Notes under the pieces: model-generated | Databases searched by the model: none | What the model was told of the DNA's origin: nothing | Seen by the model: only the letters and a program-made list of their open reading frames with translations | NCBI GenBank assembly: GCA_016793115.1 | Contig: JAEUIN010000345.1 | Coordinates: forward strand, 1-64,000 | Origin: Planctomycetaceae bacterium | GTDB taxonomy: Bacteria > Planctomycetota > Planctomycetia > Pirellulales > PNKZ01 | Reading direction: 5' to 3' | Length of the DNA stretch: 64,000 nucleotides | Translations under genes and position numbers: made by a program | Part shown: in pieces, positions 24,936 through 34,272 of the stretch | Numbering within the stretch: position 1 is the first letter of the stretch | How the letters are laid out: every line of letters starts with the position of its first letter

Positions 24936-25730
24936 CTAGACGCGGCGCTCGAACGCAAGGCCGACCGGACCGAAGCGCTTCTGCAGGTCTTCGAAGCCTG
25001 CGCGAATCATCTGCTGATCGGCGCCGTTGGCCATGAAGCGCCCCCCCATGTCGTACACCTTTTTGGCGAAGGCGACGTCGTTAAGCACCGGCATGCCCCA
25101 ATGCTTGCCGGCGGATTTGGCGGCGGCGGCGATCCGCTCCATCGCCGCGCCGATCTTCGGGTGATCCCATTGGCCGGGGAACCCGCCGAGAATGCTGTAG
25201 TCGCCGGGACCGAAGAAGATCACGTCGACGCCGTCGACCTTGGCGATCTCTTCGACGTTGGAGAGCGCGCCGTCGTCTTCCACCTGAATGACGATGAACG
25301 TCTCGTCGTTCGCCGCCTTCAAGTAGTCGACCATCGGCATCGTGCAGTAGGGATTGTCCGCGCCCGCCGAATCGATGCCGCGATTCCCCAACGGCGCGAA
25401 CTTCGCCCACCGCACCACCTCGCGGGCCTCGGCCGCGTCGTCGCAGCGCGGATACATGATGCCCGTCGCGCCGATTTCGAGCATCCGGCCAAGTCGTAAG
25501 AACTCGCCCTTCGCGCACCGGGTCATCACGTCCGACGTGCCCACGCGCGCGGCGCGAATCAACTGCGACGCCGTCTCCACGCTGCGCGCTTGATGTTCCA
25601 TGTCGAGCCAGAGGCCGTCGAAGCCGTAGAGGCTCGCCATTTCAAACACGACCGGGTCGTTCAAGTGGAGCGCGGTGACGAGCACCGCTTCGTTGCGACG
25701 GAGCTTGGCTTTGATCTTGCTGGTGCGCAT
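24936..25730 (-). CDS. HpcH/HpaI family class II aldolase
   Basis: 264 residues of the HpcH/HpaI (citrate lyase beta-like) TIM-barrel family. Seen: FDGLWLDMEHQARSVE (catalytic His region and metal Glu), TRCAKGEFLRLGRMLEIGATGIMYPRCDDAAEA, IVIQVEDDGALSNVEEIAKVDGVDVIFFGPGDYS (metal ligands) and GMPVLNDVAFAKKVYDMGG. The family cleaves or forms 2-keto-3-deoxy or 4-hydroxy-2-oxo acids with pyruvate as one product; the exact substrate is open. It is monocistronic as far as visible. Confidence 0.9.
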   Translation of the reverse strand: MRTSKIKAKLRRNEAVLVTALHLNDPVVFEMASLYGFDGLWLDMEHQARSVETASQLIRAARVGTSDVMTRCAKGEFLRLGRMLEIGATGIMYPRCDDAAEAREVVRWAKFAPLGNRGIDSAGADNPYCTMPMVDYLKAANDETFIVIQVEDDGALSNVEEIAKVDGVDVIFFGPGDYSILGGFPGQWDHPKIGAAMERIAAAAKSAGKHWGMPVLNDVAFAKKVYDMGGRFMANGADQQMIRAGFEDLQKRFGPVGLAFERRV

Positions 25731-26033
25731 GGCAATTTCACTTCGGCGGAGGAGCGGCGGCGAATTCGAGGCGGGAAAGACGAATACGTTAAGCGCCGCC
25801 GCCGACGAGGTCCACCACAGATCGGGGCCGCATCACGTCGCGGCCGCGTCCGGCATAGTCGTCACGACCGCACCGCGCCGTCGAAACCGTGCGGCCGGCA
25901 GCACCCGCCGGCAGGGTTTTTCGCGGTAAAAGCGGACCGCCGCGAGACCGCGTGCCTGCCGCGGCTCCGATTGCAGCCTAGGCTTGAGAGTCAGCGAGTT
26001 CCTTTTTTCGCTCTCGGTTCGGAGCTAGTCGTC
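25731..26033. other. Intergenic region without a recognised gene
   Basis: About 300 bp between the aldolase start and the small membrane protein. No motif, repeat or RNA could be supported; it presumably carries both promoters. Confidence 0.4.
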
Positions 26034-26225
26034 ATGGCCGCGTTCACCCTCGTCGTCGCCGTCACAAACTTGTGCCTCGGCTTCCTGATGGCGGTCTACA
26101 CCGGCGCCGCTCCGCGCTACTACAACCCTCGCTATCCCGTGCTCCGCGAAGGACTCCGCGAGCCCAAAGGCTTTGTGAAGCGGTTGGTGTCGCTCATTCG
26201 TCCTTCGCGGACGCCGCAACACTAG
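26034..26225 (+). CDS. Small single-helix membrane protein (63 aa)
   Basis: The ATG at 26034 opens a 63-residue frame: an N-terminal hydrophobic helix (about 3-24, AFTLVVAVTNLCLGFLMAVYTG) followed by a Tyr/Arg/Pro-rich basic tail (APRYYNPRYPVLREGL...). The positive-inside rule places the tail in the cytoplasm. The clean helix, the basic tail and the lack of an overlapping better frame argue for a real gene. The N-terminus resembles membrane anchors found in front of signalling domains, so it could also be a remnant. No function can be given. Confidence 0.55.
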   Translation: MAAFTLVVAVTNLCLGFLMAVYTGAAPRYYNPRYPVLREGLREPKGFVKRLVSLIRPSRTPQH

Positions 26226-26353
26226 CCGACCGGAGCGGCAATCTGGCCGCTTCCAGGTGCCACTTGCCGTTCGTCGCCGGCGGCGGGTCTAATGTCGGGC
26301 CGATCGTATATTGTTCTTGCGATCGCCTCCTCACGACCCCACCGACCGGTTCC

Positions 26354-26986
26354 ATGCTGCTGTATTGCATTCGCCACGGCGAAACGACCTTCAATGCCGA
26401 AGGTCGCATTCAAGGCCAACTCGACACGCCGCTCTCGCCGCTCGGCCGCACGCAAGCGGCCTGCATCGCTAAGGCGCTCGCCGGCGCAGGCGTCGAAATC
26501 GTCTTCAGCAGCCCGCTGAGCCGGGCCTTCGAAACGGCGCGGCCGATCGCCGCGGCCTGCGGCGTCGACATTCGCACCGACGACCGCTTGCAGGAACTCA
26601 ACGCGGGCGTGTTTCAAAACCTGCTGCCGACCGAGATGGCCGAGCGCTATCCGGAAGAAACGCAGCGATGGAGGCGCCACGATCCCGACTATCGCATGCC
26701 CGGCGGCGAGTCGCGGCGCGATCTCGTCGAACGCGGCACCGCCGTATTTCGCGATATCCTCGCGGCCGATTTCCGGATCGCCGCGGTCGTCGCCCACGGC
26801 GGCCTTATCACCGCGGCCTTCAAAGGCTTGCTGGGCATCGCGCCGGAAAGCCGGCCCTTCATGCTCTACAACGGTTCCATCAGCCGCATCGACACGACCG
26901 ACCATTTGCGCTTGCTGACGCTCAATGAAATCGAGCACCTGCGCACCGCGGACGGCGCTCTGCAAACGCGCTTGGGCGATTTATGA
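26354..26986 (+). CDS. Histidine phosphatase (phosphoglycerate mutase-like) family protein
   Basis: 210 residues. The signature is at the very start: LLYCIRHGETTFNAEGRIQG (catalytic His about residue 8), followed by SPLSRAFETA, the proton-donor Glu in LQELNAGVFQN, and the second catalytic His in VVAHGGLITAAF. The size and the LxExxxGxxQ pattern place it with cobalamin-phosphatase/fructose-bisphosphatase-like members (CobC, PhoE, GpmB) rather than glycolytic phosphoglycerate mutase. The substrate is undetermined. Confidence 0.92.
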   Translation: MLLYCIRHGETTFNAEGRIQGQLDTPLSPLGRTQAACIAKALAGAGVEIVFSSPLSRAFETARPIAAACGVDIRTDDRLQELNAGVFQNLLPTEMAERYPEETQRWRRHDPDYRMPGGESRRDLVERGTAVFRDILAADFRIAAVVAHGGLITAAFKGLLGIAPESRPFMLYNGSISRIDTTDHLRLLTLNEIEHLRTADGALQTRLGDL

Positions 26987-26988
26987 GG

Positions 26989-27060
26989 GAGTGCGGAAGA
27001 CGAAACGAGAATGATGAACGGGAATTCGCTCCGCCGTTCATCGCTCGGCATTCCGCATTC
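26989..27060. repeat. Inverted repeat of the GCGGAATG/GATGAACGG type
   Basis: The arms at 26989-27021 and 27034-27060 share GATGAACGG and GCGGAA blocks in inverted order. It fills the gap between the converging histidine phosphatase and RidA genes, so it could form a bidirectional hairpin terminator. It resembles the repeat embedded in the PPC gene at 7922-8014 in style but not in exact sequence. Confidence 0.6.
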
Positions 27061-27068
27061 ATCGCTTC

Positions 27069-27536
27069 CTACTTCTCGTTCAGTTCGAAGATCGCCTCGA
27101 TCTCGACGGCGATGTTCCCCGGCAGGCTTCCCATGCCGACGGCGCTGCGAGCGCCGATGCCGGCCTCTTCGCCCCAGACTTGGCCCCAGAGTTCGCTGCA
27201 GCCGTTGATCACGGCCGGATGAAACTTAAAGTCGGGAGTCGCGTTGACCATGCCGAGCGTCTTTACGACGCGCTTCACACGGTCCAAACTCCCCAACTGC
27301 GCGCGGAGGGTCGTCAAGATCGTCAGGCCGACCTGCTTCGCCGCTTCATAGCCGGCCTCTTTATCGAGATCGTCGCCGACGCGGCCGGTGATGAGGGTGC
27401 CGTCGTCTTTCAGCGGACCGTGACCCGACACATAGGCCAAATTGCCGACGATGACGACCGGCTTATACACGCCGCCTATCTTCGGCACGGGCGGGAGCTT
27501 CAAACCCAACTCTTTCACACGAGCTTCAGCGCTCAT
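27069..27536 (-). CDS. RidA/YjgF family protein (enamine/imine deaminase or relative)
   Basis: 155 residues from the ATG at 27536; an in-frame GTG at 27548 is an alternative. The sequence follows the longer RidA subfamily: GVYKPVVIVGNLAYVSGHGPL, GLTILTTLRAQLGSLDRVKRVVKTLGMVNATPDF, then GIGARSAVGMGSLPGNIAVEIEAIFEL. In the last block, an Arg (GARSAVG) occupies the place of the catalytic Arg that anchors the carboxylate in RidA. RidA proteins hydrolyse reactive enamines/imines from PLP enzymes; for this YjgF branch the activity is not certain. Confidence 0.88.
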   Translation of the reverse strand: MSAEARVKELGLKLPPVPKIGGVYKPVVIVGNLAYVSGHGPLKDDGTLITGRVGDDLDKEAGYEAAKQVGLTILTTLRAQLGSLDRVKRVVKTLGMVNATPDFKFHPAVINGCSELWGQVWGEEAGIGARSAVGMGSLPGNIAVEIEAIFELNEK

Positions 27537-27548
27537 AAGTTCGCTCAC

Positions 27549-28056
27549 TTCGATTCAGGACGACAAAACGTCGGCCGATTCTAGTCGCCGCGCCTGATGC
27601 GGTAAAGGATTCGCGCGCAGCCGCGGCGGAAGATGCTTCACGGCGCACGATTTCATCAAGTATGCCATCGAGTGTGCTGCACCGACGGCGAAGAATGCCG
27701 TCAGTCGATTCGCCTTTGCCGACGACGCAAAACGATGGAATCGCCGAGTGCTTGCCGGACGTGGATCTAAGCCTTCGCGCTTTCAATCGGTGAAGACTCG
27801 CCACGGCCCGGACGACCGACGACTTCGCCATAACGGATGGGCGACTCGTCCCGCGATTGCTTTCCACCGACGAATGCCGATTGCGGGCCGGCACTGCAAG
27901 TACCACTCATCACGTCAAACAGTTTTCCGGCCCCCGGCGACTACGTCGTAGCAAAAATACTGGCATTGCCCGTCTCACCCAGTTGGGGTTACCGTCTCGT
28001 ACCTTTGCGCACATCCGCGCGCCAAATACCTGCGTCAATGCATCGAAGTGATCGCG
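27549..28056. other. Intergenic region of about 500 bp
   Basis: Short open frames exist on both strands but none has a recognisable motif, a ribosome binding site or credible composition. GC content looks lower toward 27900-28000, consistent with the promoter of the radical SAM gene. No repeat or RNA structure was recognised. Confidence 0.4.
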
Positions 28057-29703
28057 ATGAATATCCTAGTCGTCCATCCGATTTATCCCGGGAAGTCCGA
28101 GATCAAATACTTACCGCTGGGATTGGGCTACGTCGCCGCGGTCGCCGAGCAGGCCGGCCACGAAATCACCGTGGTCGACATGCATAACATGGGCGTCACT
28201 TACGCCGCGTTGGAGCGAACACTGGCGCAAAAGCGCTTTCAAGTCTGCTTCATGGGCGGCTTCGCAATGCAGGTCAAAGGCATGCGACATGTGACGGAAA
28301 TCGTCAAGCGCGCGCAGGCGGATTGCCGCGTCATCCTGGGCGGCGTCGGCGTCAGCGACATCCCGGAAGTGGTGCTGCGCTACACCGGAGCCGACGTCGT
28401 CGCCACCGGCGAGTCTGAGAACGCTTTGCCTCCCTTGCTCAGAGCCCTCGAGGAAGAACAGCCTTGCGAAGATCTAGCCGGGTTCGTCTACCGCCGCGGC
28501 GACTCGATCATTCGCCAGCCTCGCGCCCTGGCGCCGCAAGATCTCGACGCGTTGCCCTATCCCGCTTATCACCTGTTCGACGTCGAATACATCAGCCGAT
28601 ACTCCTACAACGGCCGCGGCGCGCGCTCGATGCATATGCTCACCTCGCGCGGTTGCCCGTTTAAGTGCAACTTTTGCATCAACTCGGTCATCAACAACAA
28701 TAAGCTGCTTAAGCAAATCCACGGTTCGGTGCAGGAAGCGCCGTCGAAGGCTCAACGATTTCGTTCCGTAGACAGCCTGGCGGCGGAAATTGAGATGCTC
28801 CGCTCGCGCTACGGAGTCACCGACTTCCACTTCGCGGACGAGGAATTCATCACGCATCGGAAGCGTCTGGAGGAAGTCTGTTCAGCCGTCGAACCGCTCG
28901 GCGTAACGTGGTCGACTTCGGGCCGCGCCGACTGGGCGACCGAGGACAAACTGAGCCGTATGAAAAAGGCCGGCTGCACGTATGTGTTGTTCGGCGTCGA
29001 GAGCGGCAGTCAGACGCTGCTGGACGCGATGGACAAGAACGCCAAGAAGCCCGCGGTAGCGGCCGGCCTGCAGGCGGCGCGGAACGTCGGCATGCAATTC
29101 ATCGCCAACTTTATGGTCGGACACCCGGCGGAGACGGAGACGAGCATTCGTGAGACCGTCGATTTCTGCAAAGAGCAGAAGCTCTTGTTTTTACCGTCGT
29201 ACGTCACGCTGTTTCCGAACTCGAAGATGTTCCACGACTACGTGCAGCGCGGCATGGACTGGAATTGGTACTTTGAGAGCTTGTCGACGATCGATTTCAG
29301 TAAGCGGCTTTTCCTCAATCTTACTGAATTGCCGACCAAGCAACTGCTTAAGCTCCGCAACTGGGCCGTCGCCGAAACGTTCAGTCACGCCGTGGCGCCG
29401 CGGCTGAGCGGACCGTTGCACCGAGGCCTGACGATGCTCCTAATCGTCGCTCTGTTTTTCGCCGAACGTTGTCCGCAATCGATCCACTGGCTGATTCGCA
29501 ACGTCATTCGTCGCCTGTTCGACTTTGCCGGGGGCCCACAAGCCGAATCGACATCCCGCCAAGTCGCTCCCAATGAATTCGGCCAAGAATCGCACGTCGA
29601 CACCTATGAGGAATCGCTCAAAGAGCTGAAGGCGGCGGAACTCGACGTCGTTGTGGAAAGCGCTCCCCGACCGGTCGAAATCGCGACGTCTCGCGCCGCA
29701 TAA
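28057..29703 (+). CDS. B12-binding-domain radical SAM protein
   Basis: 548 residues from ATG 28057 (a GTG three codons earlier is possible). The N-terminal 140 residues form a cobalamin-binding-like Rossmann domain (ILVVHPIYPG ... LPLGLGYVAAVAEQAGHEITVVD ... VILGGVGVSDIPE). The radical SAM cluster motif is C200-x3-C204-x2-C207, followed by a typical barrel (FHFADEEFI, YVLFGVESGSQTLLDAM, FMVGHPAETETSI). The last 130 residues include a hydrophobic segment (LHRGLTMLLIVALFFAE) and an acidic tail, suggesting membrane association. Relatives include hopanoid and lipid methylases/modifiers, so a lipid substrate is possible but not shown. No associated gene set is adjacent. Confidence 0.9.
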   Translation: MNILVVHPIYPGKSEIKYLPLGLGYVAAVAEQAGHEITVVDMHNMGVTYAALERTLAQKRFQVCFMGGFAMQVKGMRHVTEIVKRAQADCRVILGGVGVSDIPEVVLRYTGADVVATGESENALPPLLRALEEEQPCEDLAGFVYRRGDSIIRQPRALAPQDLDALPYPAYHLFDVEYISRYSYNGRGARSMHMLTSRGCPFKCNFCINSVINNNKLLKQIHGSVQEAPSKAQRFRSVDSLAAEIEMLRSRYGVTDFHFADEEFITHRKRLEEVCSAVEPLGVTWSTSGRADWATEDKLSRMKKAGCTYVLFGVESGSQTLLDAMDKNAKKPAVAAGLQAARNVGMQFIANFMVGHPAETETSIRETVDFCKEQKLLFLPSYVTLFPNSKMFHDYVQRGMDWNWYFESLSTIDFSKRLFLNLTELPTKQLLKLRNWAVAETFSHAVAPRLSGPLHRGLTMLLIVALFFAERCPQSIHWLIRNVIRRLFDFAGGPQAESTSRQVAPNEFGQESHVDTYEESLKELKAAELDVVVESAPRPVEIATSRAA

Positions 29704-29828
29704 AGCGCCGCACACGCCATGGATTTCGCAGGCGGGGTTTGACCCGACTCCGACCGTCGTCGATATTTGCAACGCCACGACCGTCGTTCGACGGTCGCTT
29801 TCAGACGACGAACGTTGCGAGGACGGCG

Positions 29829-31238
29829 ATGGCTACGAGGAGATCGACTTTTCGATCACGATTCTTTCAATATGCCGCACCGGCGCTCGTCGGGGTGTTC
29901 TTCTCATTCTCTGTTCCTCCCTCGCCGGCCGCGACGTTAACGCCGGCAAAAAAGCCCAACGTCATCTTCGTACTCGTCGACGATCTCGGCTATGCCGACG
30001 TCGGCGCGTACGGCGGCACCGATATCGCCACGCCCCACATCGACCGCCTCGCGAAAGAAGGCGTCCGCTTCACCGACTTCTACTCCAACGCCCCGGTCTG
30101 CACTCCCACCCGCTGCGCGTTCATCACCGGCCGCTGGCAGCAGCGTACTGGGTTTGAATGGGCGCTCGGGTTCTCCGCCGAGCAGCAGATTCGCAACGGC
30201 GATCGCTACGAACCGATCGACGACAAACTCGCTCTCGGGCTCCCGACGACCGAGCCCTCGATCGCCAAGCTCCTGAAAGCGGCAGGCTACGCGACCGGCT
30301 GCTTCGGCAAATGGCACCTCGGTTACAAGCCGGAATACGGCCCCAACGCCCACGGCTTCGACGAATACTTCGGCAACCTCTTGGGCCACGCCGACTTCTA
30401 CACGCATCTTTACAAAGACGGCACGCACCAACTCCGCGACAACACCGAGCGCGTCGAAGTCGAAGGCTACCTCACCGACTTGATCAACGAGCGGGCCGTG
30501 CGGTTTATCGAGAAGCACGCGACCGAGCCGTTCTTCATGTACGTGCCGTACAACGCCGTGCACTTCCCGTTTCAAGTGCCCGACGAGCCGACCTCGCGCA
30601 TGGATCCCAACGATCTCTATAAGGGCACTCGCGACGATTATCGCCGGATGGTCGAACGGATCGACCGGGGCGTCGGCGAAATGCTCGCCGCGCTGCAGAA
30701 GCATCAGGTCGCCGACGACACGCTCTTTATCTTCTCGAGCGACAACGGCGGCGAACGGCTCAGCGACAATCGGCCGCTGTTCAATCACAAGCAGTCGCTC
30801 TGGGAAGGGGGCATTCGCGTAAACTGTCTAATGCGCTGGCCTGCCGGTTTGCCGAAAGCGAAAGTCACGCGCCAACCGGCGATCACCATGGACCTCACGG
30901 CCACGATCGCCGCGGTCTGCGGTGCGACCGCGCCATCCGACCGCCCCTTCGACGGCATCGACCTGCTGCCGCTGTTGCGCGGCGATGCTGCGCCGCAGGA
31001 GCGCACATTCTTCTGGCGCGTGGCCCGCAGCGACCGCTTTCAGAAGGCCGTGCGCCACGGCAAATGGAAATTCGTGCACGACGGTCAACTGCCGATGCTG
31101 TTCGACTTAGAGAACGACATCGGCGAACGGGTCGACCTCGGCTACCGCAATCCCGACGTGCTCCACGACCTACAACGCCGCTTGGCGGAATGGGAAGCGG
31201 AGCTCGCGAGAAACCCGCCCCCGGTGATTGTGCATTAA
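29829..31238 (+). CDS. Secreted sulfatase (formylglycine-type)
   Basis: 469 residues from the ATG at 29829, which has GAGGA a few bases upstream. A signal peptide (about 8-38) ends near SPAA. The metal site shows NVIFVLVDDLGYADVG. The nucleophile motif C91-T-P-T-R contains the Cys converted to formylglycine by FGE. Further sulfatase blocks are GKWHLGYKPEYGP, FIFSSDNGGE and WEGGIRVNCLMRWPAG. Arylsulfatase-type enzymes of this sort desulfate algal and animal glycans, and planctomycetes encode many. It converges with the next sulfatase with only 12 bp between the stops. Confidence 0.93.
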   Translation: MATRRSTFRSRFFQYAAPALVGVFFSFSVPPSPAATLTPAKKPNVIFVLVDDLGYADVGAYGGTDIATPHIDRLAKEGVRFTDFYSNAPVCTPTRCAFITGRWQQRTGFEWALGFSAEQQIRNGDRYEPIDDKLALGLPTTEPSIAKLLKAAGYATGCFGKWHLGYKPEYGPNAHGFDEYFGNLLGHADFYTHLYKDGTHQLRDNTERVEVEGYLTDLINERAVRFIEKHATEPFFMYVPYNAVHFPFQVPDEPTSRMDPNDLYKGTRDDYRRMVERIDRGVGEMLAALQKHQVADDTLFIFSSDNGGERLSDNRPLFNHKQSLWEGGIRVNCLMRWPAGLPKAKVTRQPAITMDLTATIAAVCGATAPSDRPFDGIDLLPLLRGDAAPQERTFFWRVARSDRFQKAVRHGKWKFVHDGQLPMLFDLENDIGERVDLGYRNPDVLHDLQRRLAEWEAELARNPPPVIVH

Positions 31239-31250
31239 CTGGGTGAGAGC

Positions 31251-33092
31251 CTACTTCGCCGGGCGCAAGACGATCTGCCGCACGTCCATCACGGCCGCTT
31301 TCGCTTTCGATTTGGGGCGCAACGTGAGCGTGTGCCGTCCCGGTTTGTCGATGGTGATCGAGCCGACCACGCGCGGTCGGAAGTTCTGGAAGTGGCCGGT
31401 GTCTTCGACCGTGAACGTCAGCGCGTCGCGCCCGACGCTTACTTCCGCCGTGCTCCCGCCTTGGCCCGTCCCGCACCCTTGCCACACTTCAACGTCGTAC
31501 CGACCCGGCTTCGTCGCCGTGAATTCCCAGGTCGCGTAATCGTCGACGTTGACCCAAAAACCAAGCGTGTTTTTGTGCGGCAGCGGTTCATAGCGGAGTT
31601 GCACTCCGTGAACCTCGGCCCAGCGGGCCGGCAACGTGATCGAACCGTCGCCGGCCGGCGGGTTCGGCACATAATCGGGATTCGACGTCGGCATATCGGC
31701 CGCCGTCGCCTTGCGCCACGCGTCGAGCTTCGCAGCCAGTTCGGCGACGATCTGCGGTTGTTCCGCCGCGAGATTGCGCGACTCGTTCGGCGACTTCGAC
31801 AGATCGTACAATTCGCGCCGTCCGTTTTCGTAGAACTCGATCAGCTTCCACTTGCCGGCCCGAATCGCGCCCCCCGGCTTGCCCCCTTGATTCGCATAGT
31901 GAGGGTAATGCCAATACAACGCCTCGCGATCGACGCCTCCCGTGCCTTGCAGCACCGGGAGCAGACTCACGCCGTCGATCTCGCCGGCAGCCCGACATTG
32001 GCAAACACCGAGAATCGTCGGGAGTAGATCGCAACTCCACACCGGGGTCGCGTCGGTGCGGCCCGGCTTCGTTATTCCGGCGCCGCGCGCGATCAGCGGC
32101 ACCCGCACGCCGCCTTCATAGAGATACCCTTTTCCTTCACGGAGCGGGCCGTTGTTCGTCGCCGGCGTATTCGCACCTTCCAGCGTCGCGAGGCCTCCGT
32201 TGTCGCTGGTGAAAATGATGAGCGTGTCGTCGAGCAATTTCAGCCGTTCGAGTTGGGCGACAATCCGGCCGACGCTTTCGTCGAGGCTTTCGAGCATCGC
32301 GGCGTAGATCGGATTCTCTTGCTTGCCGTGCGGCGTACCGTCCCACTTGGCATAGCTTTCGATCATCGCCTGCTTCGCTTTGAGCGGCGTATGCACGGCG
32401 TAGTGCGGCAGGTACAAGAAGAACGGCTTCGTTCCATGCGCCTCGATAAACTTCTCCGCTTCGCTCGTCAGCCGATCGGTCAGATATTCCCCGTCGGGCG
32501 CATCTTCGAGTCCCGGGATGAATTGCGGCTTGTCGCCGCGTTTGCCGCCGCGATAAGGCGCGAAGTAACTCCGCGGCGAGCCGGCCTGATCGCCGCCGAC
32601 GTTCACGTCGAACCCTTGCTCGCGCGGGCCGAACCCTGAGCCCCCCAAATGCCATTTGCCGATCGACGCCGTCGCGTAGCCGGCCGCTTTCAAAGCTTCG
32701 GCGATCGTCGTTTCCTCGAGCGGCAATTCTTGGCGAATCTGCGGCCGCTTGAGCATTTGGTCGGACCGATCGGCGCGGCCCGGCAACCAATCGGTGAGCT
32801 TGAGCCGAGCCGGCACCTTGCCGGTCATGATCGCAGCCCGCGTCGGCGAGCAGACGGGGCAGGCCGCGTACGCATCGGTGAACCGCAGCCCCTCTTTCGC
32901 CAACCGATCGAGATTCGGCGTGCGATGGAACTTACTGCCGTAGCATCCGAGATCGGCCCAGCCGAGATCATCGGCCACGATTAGCACGACGTTCGGTTTG
33001 CGTTCGCCGGCCGCTGCGGCCTCGGCGGAAGTCGGCAAAGCACAAGCCCAGAGCAAAGCGACGGCGAAACGGCGAACAACGACAGTGAACAT
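31251..33092 (-). CDS. Secreted sulfatase with C-terminal beta-sandwich domain
   Basis: Two adjacent ATGs occur; the second (33092) lies 7 nt after AGGAG and is preferred, giving 613 residues. The signal peptide is about 1-26. The sulfatase domain spans about 30-475: NVVLIVADDLGWADLGCYG, formylglycine motif C81-S-P-T-R, IGKWHLGG and IFTSDNGG. An extra domain of about 110 residues follows (WVNVDDYATWEFTATKPGRYDVEVWQGCG ... VGSITIDKPGRHTLTLRP). It has the look of a carbohydrate-binding or DUF5077-like beta-sandwich and probably targets the enzyme to its glycan. The gene lies downstream of and in line with the LamG-like gene. Confidence 0.93.
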   Translation of the reverse strand: MFTVVVRRFAVALLWACALPTSAEAAAAGERKPNVVLIVADDLGWADLGCYGSKFHRTPNLDRLAKEGLRFTDAYAACPVCSPTRAAIMTGKVPARLKLTDWLPGRADRSDQMLKRPQIRQELPLEETTIAEALKAAGYATASIGKWHLGGSGFGPREQGFDVNVGGDQAGSPRSYFAPYRGGKRGDKPQFIPGLEDAPDGEYLTDRLTSEAEKFIEAHGTKPFFLYLPHYAVHTPLKAKQAMIESYAKWDGTPHGKQENPIYAAMLESLDESVGRIVAQLERLKLLDDTLIIFTSDNGGLATLEGANTPATNNGPLREGKGYLYEGGVRVPLIARGAGITKPGRTDATPVWSCDLLPTILGVCQCRAAGEIDGVSLLPVLQGTGGVDREALYWHYPHYANQGGKPGGAIRAGKWKLIEFYENGRRELYDLSKSPNESRNLAAEQPQIVAELAAKLDAWRKATAADMPTSNPDYVPNPPAGDGSITLPARWAEVHGVQLRYEPLPHKNTLGFWVNVDDYATWEFTATKPGRYDVEVWQGCGTGQGGSTAEVSVGRDALTFTVEDTGHFQNFRPRVVGSITIDKPGRHTLTLRPKSKAKAAVMDVRQIVLRPAK

Positions 33093-33258
33093 CATCGACT
33101 CCTGACGCCGTCGCCCAAAGCGCGGCGGGGCAAGCGAAGAAACCGGCGCGTCGCAACGACGCAACGCCATCTTCCTTGCGCAGCGCAAGCGAGTCAATTC
33201 ACCTCTGCCCGCGGCTCCGGCTCACGAACTCGACGATCCCTCGAATCTTTGGGCCGGT

Positions 33259-33879
33259 TCAGGGAGCCGGCTTACGGATCAGCAGCTTCCCGAAGCTCCA
33301 GGTGTTCTCCCCGGCGGACGAATCGGCGAAGAAGCCGATGAGGTTTTCCGACGTCGTCGGATGCCCCGTAAAGGCGACCAGCTCTTTTCCGTTCCCGTAC
33401 ATCGTCGCCGTGTTGCCGTGAGTGACGATGCGGACTTCGTTCACGGCGTTCAAGCCGGTTTTCAGCGCTTCGCTCTTTTGAAATTGGACCGGATAAAGCC
33501 AACGGCCGCCGACCATTCGCATCACGCCGAATCGTCCGTCGCCGGTCACGACCGCGACGTAGTAATGTTCGCCGTCCGCCGCCCAAAAGATCAGGCCGCC
33601 CGGATTGCTCTCCGGACCTTGCGCGAGCGCCACCTCGGCGCGAGCGTCGATATCCGAATACACATCGCCTTGATAGAGCGTGCGGTAACTGCTGTTTGAC
33701 ATCGGCGACAGAATCAATCGGTTTCCTTCGACGCGCTGCCGATCGCTCGCCGCGCCCCAACCGGGGTCGAGCACCGCGAAATCTTCCTTAAATAGCGTTT
33801 CACCGACCTTTTCCTCGGCAAAAGCGACGGACGACGCAAGACACACTCCGGCGACGGCGGCCACGAGTAGGGCTTTCAC
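33259..33879 (-). CDS. Secreted DUF1080/LamG-like beta-jelly-roll protein
   Basis: The GTG at 33879 is chosen because AAGGA lies 7 nt upstream and the frame then starts exactly at a signal peptide (MKALLVAAVAGVCLASSVAFA by its GTG start). The 206-residue product has a single concanavalin-like jelly roll: FKEDFAVLDPGWG, the GGLIFWAADGEHYYVAVV pattern, and a C-terminal FGFFADSS..NTWSFGKLLI-like strand. Such domains are found in 3-keto-disaccharide hydrolases (DUF1080) and family-16-like glycan-binding proteins. Catalytic residues cannot be assigned. It may be co-transcribed with the sulfatase downstream (166-bp gap). Confidence 0.8.
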   Translation of the reverse strand: MKALLVAAVAGVCLASSVAFAEEKVGETLFKEDFAVLDPGWGAASDRQRVEGNRLILSPMSNSSYRTLYQGDVYSDIDARAEVALAQGPESNPGGLIFWAADGEHYYVAVVTGDGRFGVMRMVGGRWLYPVQFQKSEALKTGLNAVNEVRIVTHGNTATMYGNGKELVAFTGHPTTSENLIGFFADSSAGENTWSFGKLLIRKPAP

Positions 33880-34272
33880 GGCAGCATCCTTTGGGAACGG
33901 TAAAGCGAATCGTTGTGTGAAGTGGAAGGCACTGCGCCGATGACAAGCAAGTGCGATGCCGCTGAGTAAAGGCGGCGGATTCGGCCGCGACCGAAGAAGT
34001 CGAAGCGCCGGGGGCGCGCGAACGTGCACGCCTCTGTGACGCTCCGTGGCGCGGCGGCGCGAGTGTACGACGCGTCAGCGCTTCTCAGCACGACGCGACG
34101 AGAACTTTTGCCGCCGGGAATGGAGCCCGCCGTTCCTTTATCCGACGCAGATCCTTGCGCCGGTATGCGAGTTGCCGATGGTCTCAAGTGAAACAAAGGG
34201 CGGGCAAGCCATGCGCAGCCGTGCCGACGTCGTCGCTGCCCGGCCGTGCTCCTCTCGCCGAAGGAACCCACC
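33880..34272. other. Divergent promoter region
   Basis: About 390 bp between two divergent genes, both with clear SD sequences at their edges. No RNA, repeat or gene was recognised inside, and no promoter boxes can be assigned with confidence. Confidence 0.4.

Noticed and set aside
27549..27906. 126-residue - strand open frame
   Set aside because: No motif, no SD, Arg/Ser-rich composition, and it overlaps the RidA start in another phase.
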